In this document: in pieces, positions 17,826 to 28,069 of the stretch | Layout of the letters: every line of letters starts with the position of its first letter | Position numbering within the stretch: position 1 is the stretch's first letter | NCBI GenBank assembly: GCA_046327755.1 | Contig: JAXLXW010000001.1 | Span: forward strand, 682,001-746,000 | Direction: 5' to 3' | Source of the DNA: SCN-70-22 sp046327755 | GTDB lineage: Bacteria > Gemmatimonadota > Gemmatimonadetes > Gemmatimonadales > Gemmatimonadaceae | Length of the DNA stretch: 64,000 nucleotides | The notes under the pieces: model-generated | Told to the model about the DNA's origin: nothing | The model's database searches: none | What the model saw: the letters and a program-made list of their open reading frames with translations, nothing else | Made by a program: the position numbers and the translations under genes

Positions 17826-18182
17826 ATGATCATCATTCCCCCGCAGACAACGGCGCACGCGACGGCGCGCTCGCGCGCCCTGGCCGACCGGCTGCGAGCG
17901 ACGATCGCCGAGTTCCAGGTGCGCGAACCCAAGGTCACCAAGGAGGAGATCGCGCAGGCGTTGCATGACGTGCAGCTCCCATCCGGCGGGCGTGCCGCCA
18001 ACAAGCGGGCCGCCGTCCTCGCCACCGTCGCCGGGACCACGGTCGCGATCGGGATCGGCCTCCTGGCGAGCAGCGCGGAGAAGGCCGGTCGCCAACCGTC
18101 GCCGGTCGTCGTCATCTCCCTCGTGGTGGTCCTCCTCTCGGCGATTGCCGCGGTTGCCATCAAGGCGCGTCGCGACGACTGA
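17826..18182 (+). CDS. Two-helix membrane protein of unknown function
   Basis: 118 residues. The N-terminal 60 residues are soluble and helical (RALADRLRATIAEFQVREPKV, then TKEEIAQALHDV). Two membrane helices follow (AAVLATVAGTTVAIGIGLLA and PVVVISLVVVLLSAIAAVA), ending KARRDD. It follows the 37-aa gene by 29 bases and appears to be the last gene of the SPFH operon. I do not recognise the family. Confidence 0.65.
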   Translation: MIIIPPQTTAHATARSRALADRLRATIAEFQVREPKVTKEEIAQALHDVQLPSGGRAANKRAAVLATVAGTTVAIGIGLLASSAEKAGRQPSPVVVISLVVVLLSAIAAVAIKARRDD

Positions 18183-18198
18183 CCCGAAGGCCCGATGC

Positions 18199-19692
18199 CT
18201 AACGGTACGTCTCGAAGAAGCCGGTCCCTTCGCCCGCCACGCGCTGGCCATCGACTCGCCCGCTGAGGCGGGCGATCCCCTTCATCTGCACGAACCACGG
18301 GCGCGGCAGCTGGCGCGCCAGGCCACTCTCGCCACGCTCGGCGATGCTGCCACGGGTGTCGGTGGCGACCGCATCCTCGATCTCGAGCTCGACGCGCAGC
18401 GTGTCGTCGCCGCGGGTGTCGAGCATGACGGCCCGCGACGGGACGCGCAGCGGGCCGTCGGCGGTCGCGACGGTGCGCCCATCCACGTATTGCACCTGCC
18501 GCGGGCGGAAGACGGCGCGAAAGCCGGCGGAGTCGACGAGGTAGAGGAAGAGCGGTCCCTCCGCCACGAGCGAGTCCGGGGCCTGCACGCGCCCGTAGAG
18601 CAGCGTGTACGTGCCGGCTCGCGCCGCCCCCCAGTCCCACGTCACGCCACGCCACGTCCCCCAATTGTGGTCGTGGTAGGCCTGCGCATCGTCGTAGCGC
18701 TCGCAGCGCGTCCCCACGCACAGCGTGCCGGTCGCCGACGCGCGCAACCCGGCGACGACGTAACCCGACACGAAGTTGCCCGACCCTAACGAGGTGCCGG
18801 GGAAGTAGGCGCGCGGGGCGGGCGACACGACCAGGTCGACGGTGGCCGCGGCGCCGCTGCCCTCGGCCGGGATGCGCGCCCGCACGGCGTAGCGCCCGTC
18901 CGGCAGCACGCGCACGAAGGCATCGTCGAGGGCGAGGTCCGCGTCGGTGGTCGCGTAGCGCACGCGCGAGCGGTCCACTGCACGGGAGAAGCGGCGCGCG
19001 GGCTTCCCCTCCTCATGCAGCGTGAGCAGGAGCTGCCCTCCCCACTCCCCGCGCGGGACGTCACCGCCGAGCAGGAAGGTGAGGAAGGCCCACCGCTTCC
19101 GGTCGGGCGAGAGGACGTTGAAGTAGTGCCACTCGGCCCAACTCGACGGGTGATCGACGGTGGCCGGCGTCTCGTGGAAGTGATCGATGTCGTGGCGGAG
19201 CTGCGCATCGTTTGGTGAGGCCCAGCGCCGGTCACCCTCGTCGTCGTCCCACGCGCCCGCGACGACGGTCGGGGCGTTGCCGACGGCGCGCGACAGCGAC
19301 GGGACCTCGCCGCTCCCGCGGACGGCGATCTCGCCGATGCCCGGCGCGCGAAGGTAGAGGAGCTTCCCTTCCATCTGCGGAGCGGCGGCCTGCACGAGTG
19401 GGGCAAGGCGAGGGGCGGCCAGCAGCTGCAAGTGGACGAAGCGCGCGTTGGCCACCGAGAACCAGAGTCCGCCCACGCCGCCGGTCTTGAGCACCTCGAG
19501 GTCGACGCCGTCGGGGAGCACCGTGACATCGCCGCCCCCCACCAGCTTCTCGTCGCGCGCCTGGATCACCATCGCCTCGCCGATCGAGAGGAGGGTGATC
19601 ATGACGCCGACGCCGAGGCCGAACCCCGCCAGGAGGAGGAGCGAGCGCCACGGGCGAAGGACGAGATTGCGGAGGGCGAGGGTGATGAGCAC
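18199..19692 (-). CDS. MacB-type N-terminal segment fused to AttH/CrtC-like lipocalin domain
   Basis: 497 residues. Residues 1-130 look like the start of a MacB/FtsX permease: LALRNLVLRPWRSLLLLAGF with one membrane helix, then a periplasmic stretch (VGGGDVTVLPDGVD). The other three helices of such permeases are absent. From about residue 180 the sequence matches AttH / carotenoid 1,2-hydratase (CrtC)-like proteins: WAEWHYFNVLSPDRKRWAF and AYHDHNWGTWRGVTWDWG. It is the last gene of an ABC transporter operon and ends at a GCCTAACG word. It probably acts on or carries a lipid-like cargo at the membrane outer face (inference). Confidence 0.7.
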   Translation of the reverse strand: MLITLALRNLVLRPWRSLLLLAGFGLGVGVMITLLSIGEAMVIQARDEKLVGGGDVTVLPDGVDLEVLKTGGVGGLWFSVANARFVHLQLLAAPRLAPLVQAAAPQMEGKLLYLRAPGIGEIAVRGSGEVPSLSRAVGNAPTVVAGAWDDDEGDRRWASPNDAQLRHDIDHFHETPATVDHPSSWAEWHYFNVLSPDRKRWAFLTFLLGGDVPRGEWGGQLLLTLHEEGKPARRFSRAVDRSRVRYATTDADLALDDAFVRVLPDGRYAVRARIPAEGSGAAATVDLVVSPAPRAYFPGTSLGSGNFVSGYVVAGLRASATGTLCVGTRCERYDDAQAYHDHNWGTWRGVTWDWGAARAGTYTLLYGRVQAPDSLVAEGPLFLYLVDSAGFRAVFRPRQVQYVDGRTVATADGPLRVPSRAVMLDTRGDDTLRVELEIEDAVATDTRGSIAERGESGLARQLPRPWFVQMKGIARLSGRVDGQRVAGEGTGFFETYR

Positions 19693-19720
19693 CGGGACGC
19701 CTGGCTATGCGTGCACTGGA

Positions 19721-20535
<815 letters not shown>

Positions 20536-20539
<4 letters not shown>

Positions 20540-21723
20540 GACACCGCCTCCGTGCGCAACGTGGTGGCGATCGGGAGCGAGGCGGCGCGCCACGCGGGGA
20601 ATGCCCCCGCCGCCACGGCCGTCACGACCAGGAGCCCGGACGATTGCCACGCCGCCCTCGGTTCGAACACGAAGAAGTCGATTGCCGCCGGAAGCCCGGG
20701 GAAGGTCCGGAGGATCGTGTTGAGGTACTCCGCCGTGACGAGCCCCAGCCCGAGCCCGAGGATCGTCCCGAGCACGCTGATCGCGAGCCCTTCTAGCATC
20801 ACCTGCTGCGCAATGTGCGGGCGCGACACGCCCAGCGCGCGCATCACCGCCATCTCACCCACGCGTTCCTGCACGCTCACCGTCACCAGCGTCGTCACGA
20901 GGAGAAAGCCCACGACGAGCGAGACGGTCCCGAGGATGAAGGCGAGCTGCCGGAAGTAGCTCAGGCGCTCTTCCACGGAGCGCACCGCGTCCGCCGTGGC
21001 GATCGCGGTCACGCGCGCGAGCTGCCGCTCGACCCTGGAGCGCAACACCCCCGCGTCGGTGCCCGTGACGGTCTTGACCATGAACAACGACACCTCGTCC
21101 GCACCGCCAGGTGCAATCATCGCCTGCACCGTCCCCAGCGGGAGTGCAGCGGCCGCCTGGTCGGCCGCGAGGTACAGGAAGTGCCCGCGCCCCACGACGA
21201 CCACGCGCCGGCGCGACGTCCAGGTGCGAAGCTGCGCGTCATAGCCGGCGGCCACCTCCAGCGTATCGCCGACCCGAACGCCGATCTTGTCGAGCATGAC
21301 GGAGTTGGCGACCAGCCGATCGGGCGCATCGGCATCGCCCCCTTCCTCCAGCTCGTAGTCGCCCTGAACCGCGGGGCGAATGCCGAGCGTGAAAACGGCG
21401 TCGTGTCGTTCCCCGCGCACGACGTGGAGCGTCGTCCCCAGCACGGGCGACACCGCGCGCACCTCGGGCATCGCCCGCAACGTCGACTCGGCGTCGGCCG
21501 CCCGCGCGATCCGCGCCTCCGTGTCGAAGGGGAGCGTCCCCTTCGGTGTCAGGCGCAACTCGAAGCCCTGGCGCATGAGCAACGAGCGAAACGACAGCTG
21601 CATCCCGCTCGCCAGCATCACCATGTCGAGGAGCATCGCCGCCGACACCGCGACGCCAAGCACCGCAAGCGCGGTACGAACCGGATGACGCACGAGCGAC
21701 GACCAGGCAAGCGTGGCGCGCAT
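20536..21723 (-). CDS. FtsX-like ABC permease
   Basis: 395 residues with the full MacB/LolC plan: N-terminal helix (TALAVLGVAVSAAMLLDMVML), a periplasmic core of about 200 residues (PEVRAVSPVLGTTLHV, DKIGVRVGDTLEVAAGY), then three C-terminal helices with the FtsX motif ERVGEMAVMRALGVSR. It starts 5 bases after the upstream permease-like gene and overlaps the ATPase start. Together they resemble the Agrobacterium attEFGH arrangement (ATPase, two permeases, AttH). Confidence 0.88.
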
Positions 21724-21728
21724 GCGTC

Positions 21729-22607
21729 CTATCGTCCAAAGAGGGAGAGCGGCGGAACCGCCGTGAGGCGTCGGGCAGCGACGACTCCCGCCCCGATGCC
21801 GAGGGCAAGCGAAAGCGCCACCGAGAACATCACCGTCCCCGGCGTCACGAGGGAAAAGGCGAGCGGCGTGCGATAGACACCGCGATAGTGCCAATTGATG
21901 ATGGCCGAGCAGGTGTAGCCGAACGCAACGCCGGCGGCGCTCCCCAGGAGCGCGATGCACGACGCCTCGAGGACGACGGCCCCGGTCACCGTGCGACGCG
22001 AGACACCCAGCAGGCGCAACGCCGCCACGTCGCGACGACGCTCCTCGACCTTGAGGAGCATGATGCAGAGGAGGAAGATCGCGCTCGCGACGATCGTGAT
22101 CACCCCGATGGCGCGATTGAAGCGCGAGACGACGGCGAAGGTGCGTGACGTCTGCGCCGCGACGTCGCGAGATGGATGCGCCCTGAAGCCGAACGAGCGC
22201 GCGTTGATCGCCGCCACGGCGTCGGCCTCGCGCCCCGGTCGCGTGGCGACGGCGAAGCGATCGACGCGGTCGCCGCTCGCCGTGAGCCCCTGCAGTTGAT
22301 CGAGGTGCAGCCGCACGCGGTACTCGGCGCGGGCGACTTCGGACGGGTCGGCGTTGCGCCTGACGATCGCCCCGACCACGACCCGTTCGCCCGGGGCACC
22401 CGGCGCCGACGCGAATTCCACGGTGTCACCGAGCTGGATCCCGCGGTCGGCGACGAGCCGCTCGTCGATCGCGATCGTGCGCACCCCTGCCCGCCCAGCG
22501 TCCGCCGTCATGCGCCCCGGCTCAGCGCGCCCTTGCGCACCCAGGGCGCAGGGCGCAATTGCGAGGACCCACACGAGGCGCGAGGCGCGGCACGTCGAGG
22601 CGTTCAT
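21729..22607 (-). CDS. FtsX-like permease lacking the N-terminal helix
   Basis: 292 residues. The N terminus MNASTCRASRLVWVLAIAPCALGAQG looks like a cleavable signal peptide rather than the cytoplasm-anchored helix of FtsX permeases. A shortened periplasmic core follows (IDERLVADRGIQLGDTVEF) and then three helices with EERRRDVAALRLLGVSRRTV. It is therefore an incomplete permease. The last gene of the operon supplies an extra N-terminal MacB-type helix, so the two could complement each other (inference). It is the first gene of the operon. Confidence 0.75.
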   Translation of the reverse strand: MNASTCRASRLVWVLAIAPCALGAQGRAEPGRMTADAGRAGVRTIAIDERLVADRGIQLGDTVEFASAPGAPGERVVVGAIVRRNADPSEVARAEYRVRLHLDQLQGLTASGDRVDRFAVATRPGREADAVAAINARSFGFRAHPSRDVAAQTSRTFAVVSRFNRAIGVITIVASAIFLLCIMLLKVEERRRDVAALRLLGVSRRTVTGAVVLEASCIALLGSAAGVAFGYTCSAIINWHYRGVYRTPLAFSLVTPGTVMFSVALSLALGIGAGVVAARRLTAVPPLSLFGR

Positions 22608-22675
22608 GACCGACTCGTAAACGGGGGGCGACGCGGAGCCGTTCCCCGCGCGTGCAGGCGCGTCGCGCGAGACGC

Positions 22676-23395
22676 TCAGTCGGGGAGGAGCTCGACCATC
22701 ACGCGCGAGGCGAGTGCCGGCCCCACCTGGCACGCCCCCTTCCCCACCTGCAGCGTCAGCGGACCGTCGAACGGCGCCCGGTCGGAGAGCGTGACCACTA
22801 CCCCGGGGCGAATGCCGATCTGGGCCAGATAGCGCAGGAGTTCGGAATCCTCGTCGCTCACGCGCATCACGCGCGAACGCTGCCCGCGCGCCAGGTCCGA
22901 CAGCGTGCGATGCCGCGTCTCGTCGATCACCCCGTCGCGCGTCGGGATCGGGTGGCCGTGCGGATCGGTCAGCGGTTCGCCAACGGCGGTCGCCATGCGA
23001 TCCACGAGTTCGTCGCTCACGGCATGCTCCAGCCGCTCCGCCTCCTCGTGCACCCGGTCCCAGGGATAGCCTAACGCCTGCGCCAGGTACGTCTCGATCA
23101 CGCGATGACGGCGGATCGTGCGCAGCGCGGCGCGGCGCCCGAGGTCGGTGAGGCGCACGCCGCGATAGCGTTCGTACGAGACGAGCCCCTGGTCGGCGAG
23201 TCGTCGCACCATTCCGCTCACCGACGCAGCCGCGATCTCGAGCTTGGCGGCGATGTCGTTGGTCGCCGCGGCTTCGCCTCTCGCCTCGATGCCGTAGATC
23301 GCCTTGAGGTAGTCCTCAACCGGTGCGGTGAGCGACCACTCGGCGATCGTCGCGGGGGGCGCAGGGGGCGCCGCCTTCGCCTTGCGTGCGCTCAT
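22676..23395 (-). CDS. DtxR/MntR-family metal-dependent repressor
   Basis: 239 residues. The winged helix-turn-helix (VEDYLKAIYGIEARGEAAAT, AAASVSGMVRRLADQGLV, YERYRGVRLTDLG) is followed by a metal-binding dimerisation region (RRHRVIETYLAQALGYPWD, HEEAERLEHAVSDELVDRM) and a C-terminal FeoA/SH3-like domain (GIRPGVVVTLSDRAPFDG). It is the third gene of an operon with the Mn2+ transporter and UspA, joined by ATGA overlaps. The likely target is the inverted repeat at 25319-25336 in the operon promoter. Manganese rather than iron is the likely co-repressor because of mntH. Confidence 0.9.
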   Translation of the reverse strand: MSARKAKAAPPAPPATIAEWSLTAPVEDYLKAIYGIEARGEAAATNDIAAKLEIAAASVSGMVRRLADQGLVSYERYRGVRLTDLGRRAALRTIRRHRVIETYLAQALGYPWDRVHEEAERLEHAVSDELVDRMATAVGEPLTDPHGHPIPTRDGVIDETRHRTLSDLARGQRSRVMRVSDEDSELLRYLAQIGIRPGVVVTLSDRAPFDGPLTLQVGKGACQVGPALASRVMVELLPD

Positions 23396-23841
23396 GACGC
23401 GGCGCTTCGGCGTCCCCCCAGTGGGGCGCGCACGAGCAGGACCGGGATCGCCGTCTCGTGGCGGACGGTGTTGGCGACACTGCCGTGGATCACGTCGCCA
23501 ATGAACTTGTGCCCGTGCGTTGCCATCGCGATCAGGTCGCACTGCTCGCGCATGGCCGAGGCGCAGATCTCGCGCGCGGGATCGCCATTGGCGAGGACCG
23601 CCTCGGCGTGGACCCCATCTGCGACCAGCTCCCGCGCGACGCGCTCGATGTACTCGCGATCCTTCCGGATCTCCTCCGATTCACGGAGCTTCAGCGCCTC
23701 CATGTTGCGGGCCGCCCACCCGTCTGCGACATGAATCAGGACGACGGACGCGCCGCAATGCCGCGCCAGCACGCGCACGTGGTCGACGATGCAGGCGTCC
23801 GTCGCGGAATGTTCCAGGGGGACCAGGATGCGCCGATACAT
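23392..23841 (-). CDS. Universal stress protein (UspA family)
   Basis: 149 residues. MYRRILVPLEHSATDACIVDHV and the C-terminal ATP-binding loop MATHGHKFIGDVIHGSVANTV with IPVLLVRAP are typical (GxxGx9GS/T-type motif). It sits between mntH and the dtxR-type gene with ATGA overlaps at both ends, an unusual place for a UspA and a hint that it serves Mn2+ or oxidative-stress physiology. Confidence 0.93.
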   Translation of the reverse strand: MYRRILVPLEHSATDACIVDHVRVLARHCGASVVLIHVADGWAARNMEALKLRESEEIRKDREYIERVARELVADGVHAEAVLANGDPAREICASAMREQCDLIAMATHGHKFIGDVIHGSVANTVRHETAIPVLLVRAPLGGRRSAAS

Positions 23842-25247
23842 CAGGCCAGCCAGCCGCCCACGGTCTGCACCAGCAGCCACGCGTTGAGCCCGGCGATCAC
23901 GACAGCCACCGCGTACGCGAGCCCCTTGAGCCAGGCAGGGTTGGCGAATTCCCCCATCTTGAGTCGGTCGGACGTGAACATCACCAGCGGGAAGACGGCA
24001 AACGAGAGTTGGAGCGAGAGGACCACCTGGCTCAGGATGAGGAGCCGCGCCGTCCCGCTTTCGCCATACAAGATGGCCGTGATCGCGGCCGGCACAATGG
24101 CAATCGCCCGCGTGATGAGCCGACGCAGCCACGGCCGCATCCGGATGTTCAGGAAGCCCTCCATGACGATCTGCCCGGCGAGCGTCCCGGTGAGCGTGGA
24201 GTTCTGCCCGGACGCCAGCAGCGCGAGCGCAAAGACCGCGCTCGCCGCCCCCACGCCCAGCAACGGCGAGAGGAGCTGATAGGCGTCCTGGATCTCGGCG
24301 ACCTGCGTGTTGCCGCTGCGATGGAAGGTTGCAGCCGCAACGATGAGGATCGCCGCGTTGATGAACAGCGCCAGCGAGAGCGCGATCGTCGAGTCGAGGA
24401 AGGCGAAGCGCACGGCCTCGCGCTTCCCTTCCGCCGACTCCTCGTACTTGCGCGTCTGCACGATCGACGAGTGCAGGTAGAGGTTGTGGGGCATGACGGT
24501 CGCGCCGAGGATCCCGATCGCGATGTACAGCATCTCCCGGTTCTTGAGGATCTCCGGCGACGGGACAAAGCCGCGGGCGACGGCGCCGAGGTCCGGGCGC
24601 GCGATGAACATCTCGAACAGGAAGCACATCCCGACCACGGCGACGAGACCGATCACCAGCGCCTCGAGCATGCGGAATCCCTTGTGCTGCAACCAGAGCA
24701 CCACCAGCACGTCGAGCGCGGTGATGGCGACACCCCACGGGAGCGGAATCCCGAAGAGCAGGTCGAGGGCGATCGCCGTGCCGATCACCTCCGCCAGGTC
24801 ACAGGCGGCGATGGCCAGTTCGCAGAGGAGCCAGAGCGCGAAGTTGACCCCTGGCGAGAAGTGATCGCGGCAGGCCTGTGCGAGGTCGCGCCCCGTGACG
24901 ATCCCGAGCTTTGAGGCGAGCCCCTGCAGAAGCACCGCCATCAGGTTCGAGATGAGGATGACGCTGAGAAGCGTGTAGCCGAAGCGCGACCCGCCAGCGA
25001 GATCGGTCGCCCAGTTTCCCGGGTCCATGTAGCCGACCGCGACCAGGTACCCCGGGCCGGCAAACGCGAGGAGCTTGCGCCACCAGGTGAGTCCGTGCAC
25101 CGGGATGGTGCGGTGCACCTCTGCGAGCGAGGGCGTCTCGCGTGCTCGGCGCCACCCCGGCTCCTCTCCCGACGGCGCGCCCACCTGCACGCCGGGCGGA
25201 GCCGGCTCGCCAGGGGGAGGCGTCGAGATGATCGGAGAAGCGCTCAT
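23841..25247 (-). CDS. mntH: Nramp-type Mn2+ transporter MntH
   Basis: A 468-residue inner-membrane proton-coupled divalent metal importer with about 11 helices. The metal-site motif DPGNWATD in helix 1 and MPHNLYLHSS in helix 6 are intact. The N-terminal 60 residues are a Pro-rich soluble extension (STPPPGEPAPPGVQ). The start at 25247 is chosen because the promoter lies just upstream. It heads the operon mntH-uspA-dtxR. Confidence 0.93.
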   Translation of the reverse strand: MSASPIISTPPPGEPAPPGVQVGAPSGEEPGWRRARETPSLAEVHRTIPVHGLTWWRKLLAFAGPGYLVAVGYMDPGNWATDLAGGSRFGYTLLSVILISNLMAVLLQGLASKLGIVTGRDLAQACRDHFSPGVNFALWLLCELAIAACDLAEVIGTAIALDLLFGIPLPWGVAITALDVLVVLWLQHKGFRMLEALVIGLVAVVGMCFLFEMFIARPDLGAVARGFVPSPEILKNREMLYIAIGILGATVMPHNLYLHSSIVQTRKYEESAEGKREAVRFAFLDSTIALSLALFINAAILIVAAATFHRSGNTQVAEIQDAYQLLSPLLGVGAASAVFALALLASGQNSTLTGTLAGQIVMEGFLNIRMRPWLRRLITRAIAIVPAAITAILYGESGTARLLILSQVVLSLQLSFAVFPLVMFTSDRLKMGEFANPAWLKGLAYAVAVVIAGLNAWLLVQTVGGWLA

Positions 25248-25318
25248 TCGCGGGGGAGGAGGGGGCGAATCCGGGCGACGCACTCGAAGACGCCCAAATT
25301 CGCATCGGGCAACTTGAG

Positions 25319-25363
25319 ATTTAGCTCGCACTAAATTCTATCACCTGCCCGGCTCGCCCGCAA
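25319..25363 (-). promoter_or_regulatory. mntH promoter with candidate DtxR/MntR operator
   Basis: On the minus strand TTGCGG (25358-25363), 17 bases, then TAGAAT (25335-25340) form a good promoter. Overlapping and just downstream of the -10 is the perfect inverted repeat ATTTAG-N6-CTAAAT (25319-25336), in the style of DtxR-family boxes (TTAG...CTAA half-sites). The block is AT-rich against its surroundings. Repression of mntH by the regulator encoded two genes downstream would follow. Confidence 0.6.
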
Positions 25364-25384
25364 TTCCCCGCGGATTCCTCCCTC

Positions 25385-26422
25385 CTATTTCATCCCCGCC
25401 TCGCGCTTCACGTACTCCGCCACCGAGCGATGCGTGGCGTACCACACTCCCGGCTTCGCCTTCATGTGGGCGATGAGGAGTTCGAGCGCCTTGATGCGCG
25501 ACCGATGCCCCGACACGTGCGGGTGCATGGTGAGGAGGAAGAGCGTCCCCTCCTCGTAGGCCTTGTCGAACTCGTCGATCCAGACCTGCGCGATCTCGCG
25601 CGGCGACGCGTAGTTGTTGCCGCGCGGCGAGAAGAGCGGCGCATCGTCGTTGATCCATTCGACGGGGAGCTCGACGACGCCGGTGGGCTTGCCGTTGTGG
25701 AGCAGTTCATACGGGCTCTCGTCGGCCATTAAGGAGGACTCGTACGTGAAGCCGAGGTCCTTCACGATCGACATCGTGGCCGCGGAGAAGTTCCACGAGG
25801 GGGCGCGGTAGCCCACTGGGCGGCTTCCTGTGAGCGCCGTGAGCGTGTCGAGTGCCTGCTGCACGAGGCGGCGCTCCACGTCGGCCGGGACCTGCGTGTT
25901 CATCTCGTGGATCCAGCCGTGCACGGCGAACTCGTGGCGCCCGGATTGCTTGATCTTCTCGACCTGGCTGCGATCGATCATCAGCGACATGGCGGGGATG
26001 AAGAACGACGCCGGGATCGCGTGGCGATCGAGGAGGCGGAGGATCCTCGGCAACCCGACGCGTCCTCCGTACTGCCCCTGCGACAGCTCACCGACCGTTG
26101 GCTGTCCGAAGCGCAGGTTGGGGGTCTCGTTGTCGACATCGAATGAGAGCGCCACCGCGACCCGTGCGCCGTTCGGCCACGCCTTGGGCTGGAGCGAGCG
26201 CCCGGCGCGCACCGCGTGGACCACCTGCATCACGGTGTCGGTGGACCATTCCCATCCTTGCTTGACCGGCGCCTGTGCGCCTAACGGGCGCGAGGCGATC
26301 GTCGCCACGGGAGCGAGGGCCACCACCGTCGCGAGCCGCGCAAGGTGTGTGACGTCCAGGGGGCGGCGACGCGAACCGGGGCGTGGCGCGCGCGACAATC
26401 GAGTACGCATCAGCGACGACAT
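25385..26422 (-). CDS. Exported polysaccharide deacetylase-family protein
   Basis: 345 residues. A long N region and hydrophobic stretch (LARLATVVALAPVATIA) end at LGAQA, so it is probably exported. The NodB-type domain includes VALSFDVDNE, HEFAVHGWIHE (His pair), GYRAPSWNFS and TMHPHVSGHRSR, like the cytosine/allantoinase-like PuuE branch. It probably removes acyl or formyl groups from a polysaccharide or small amide; the substrate is unclear. The start at 26422 has GAGAGG five bases upstream; ATG at 26410 is possible. Confidence 0.85.
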   Translation of the reverse strand: MSSLMRTRLSRAPRPGSRRRPLDVTHLARLATVVALAPVATIASRPLGAQAPVKQGWEWSTDTVMQVVHAVRAGRSLQPKAWPNGARVAVALSFDVDNETPNLRFGQPTVGELSQGQYGGRVGLPRILRLLDRHAIPASFFIPAMSLMIDRSQVEKIKQSGRHEFAVHGWIHEMNTQVPADVERRLVQQALDTLTALTGSRPVGYRAPSWNFSAATMSIVKDLGFTYESSLMADESPYELLHNGKPTGVVELPVEWINDDAPLFSPRGNNYASPREIAQVWIDEFDKAYEEGTLFLLTMHPHVSGHRSRIKALELLIAHMKAKPGVWYATHRSVAEYVKREAGMK

Positions 26423-26479
26423 GTGACCTCTCGGGACAGTGCCAGGGGGAGAATGAACGGGCGATGTCGACGGCAGCGC

Positions 26480-28021
26480 CTAACGTGTCCCGCCCTCGGG
26501 GACTCGCCCGAAGGCTGCGCCGCCGACCCGGAGCATCGTGGCGCGCCCGCGCGCGTCGAGCGAGAAGGTGATCGGGGAGGGCGACATCCGGCGGTCGTCC
26601 CAACGGGCAAGGAAGGTGTCGTAGTGCCAGTGCTCGAGGCGGCCGGCGAATCCCTTGCCGCGTACCGCGTGCAGGGCGCCATCGCGCACGCGCACCACCA
26701 CGGTCCCGTTGAGCGAGTCGGCATAGGTCCCTGCATAGCCCTCGAGGGAGAGCGAGGGGCGCGTGCCGGCAACACGCGACTTTGCGAAGGCGCCCTCCTG
26801 CGCGCGCCCCTGCGCATCCAGTCCGTCGTACAGCGCCTTCACGTCGGCCGACCAGTCACGCGGCCGCCGGCCGTTGAACAGGTCGAACGCGCGGTACATC
26901 AGCGCGTGCCGCAGCTCGGCGTGGTCGCTGTTGGCCAGGATGTAGACGCCGACGCGGCGCTCCGGGAGGAGGCCGATGATCGCGCTCATCCCGTCAATGC
27001 TCCCGGTGTGCATCGCAACTTCATCCCCGGCGTAGTGGTGGAGAAACCAACCCAGCCCGTAGTTCACGCGGTGCACCGCGGCGAGGCTCGTGGTGGGATA
27101 GAAGTCGGCGACGGGGACCACGACCTGCGGCGAGAGCCAGTCGGTGAAGGCACGCTCCGACACGAGCCGGCGTCCGCCGACGCGTCCCGAGTCGAGCACG
27201 AATCGCATCCACTTGGCCATGTCGGAGACGCTGGACCAGACGGAACCCGCCGGGGCGACGGGGTCGACGGCGCGGTTGGCGATGACGCGCATGGTATCGT
27301 CGATGACCTGGTGTGGCGTCGCCACGTTAGGCTGCCCCTCGGTGGCGGAGACGGTCGGCAGCGTCTCGCGCATCCCCAGCGGCTCCCAGATGCGGGTCCG
27401 CAGCCAGTCGGCCCACGCCGTCCCGGTGGCGGAGCGCAGCACCTCGCCGGCCATCGCGTACTGCACGTTCTGGTACGCATAGTGGTTGCGGAACGACGCC
27501 ACCGGCTTGAGGAAGCGCATGCGCCGGATGATCTCGTCGATCCCGTAGTCGTTCCCCGTCCACAGCTGGTCGGAACCGGGGAGCCCCGTGTGGTGCGTGA
27601 GGAGGTCGCGCACCGTGAGCTCGCGCGTCATCACCGGGTCGTACAGCTGCAACGAGGGGAGGTACTGCAGCACCGGCTGGTCGAGGGCGACCTTTCCCTC
27701 GTCGCCCGCCTGCAGCAGGGCGAGCGCCGTCATCGCCTTGGTCGTCGACCCGATCGCGAAGCGCGTGTGCGCATCGACGGGGTCGGGACGCCCCAGGGTG
27801 CGCACGCCGTATCCCTTGGCGAAGACCATCGAGTCGTTGGCGACGACGGCAATGGCGAGACCGGGGAGGTTCCACGCCTTGACCGCCTGCGCCACGTAGG
27901 CGTCGAAGGCGGCCAGGTCTGGGCGCGCCGCAGCCGGGCGCGGCGCCGGCGGGCGCTGCGCGTAGGCGTTAGGCGCGGACGAGAGCGAGGCGACGACCGT
28001 CGCCAGGAGGATTCGACGCAT
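26480..28021 (-). CDS. Exported serine hydrolase, beta-lactamase class C fold
   Basis: 513 residues. Signal peptide MRRILLATVVASLSSAPNAYAQ. Catalytic SxxK is GSTTK (Ser92, Lys95), the YxN motif is YQN in YAYQNVQYAM, and the third motif is HTGS. A C-terminal DUF3471-like beta domain begins at about residue 400 (LEGYAGTYADSLNG). Such proteins act as D-amino-acid peptidases or esterases; beta-lactamase activity is not implied. It ends at a GCCTAACG word. Confidence 0.92.
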   Translation of the reverse strand: MRRILLATVVASLSSAPNAYAQRPPAPRPAAARPDLAAFDAYVAQAVKAWNLPGLAIAVVANDSMVFAKGYGVRTLGRPDPVDAHTRFAIGSTTKAMTALALLQAGDEGKVALDQPVLQYLPSLQLYDPVMTRELTVRDLLTHHTGLPGSDQLWTGNDYGIDEIIRRMRFLKPVASFRNHYAYQNVQYAMAGEVLRSATGTAWADWLRTRIWEPLGMRETLPTVSATEGQPNVATPHQVIDDTMRVIANRAVDPVAPAGSVWSSVSDMAKWMRFVLDSGRVGGRRLVSERAFTDWLSPQVVVPVADFYPTTSLAAVHRVNYGLGWFLHHYAGDEVAMHTGSIDGMSAIIGLLPERRVGVYILANSDHAELRHALMYRAFDLFNGRRPRDWSADVKALYDGLDAQGRAQEGAFAKSRVAGTRPSLSLEGYAGTYADSLNGTVVVRVRDGALHAVRGKGFAGRLEHWHYDTFLARWDDRRMSPSPITFSLDARGRATMLRVGGAAFGRVPEGGTR

Positions 28022-28069
28022 GCGACGCGATGGGCACGGGTGAAGGGGGCGCGCCGAATCTACGCCGCA

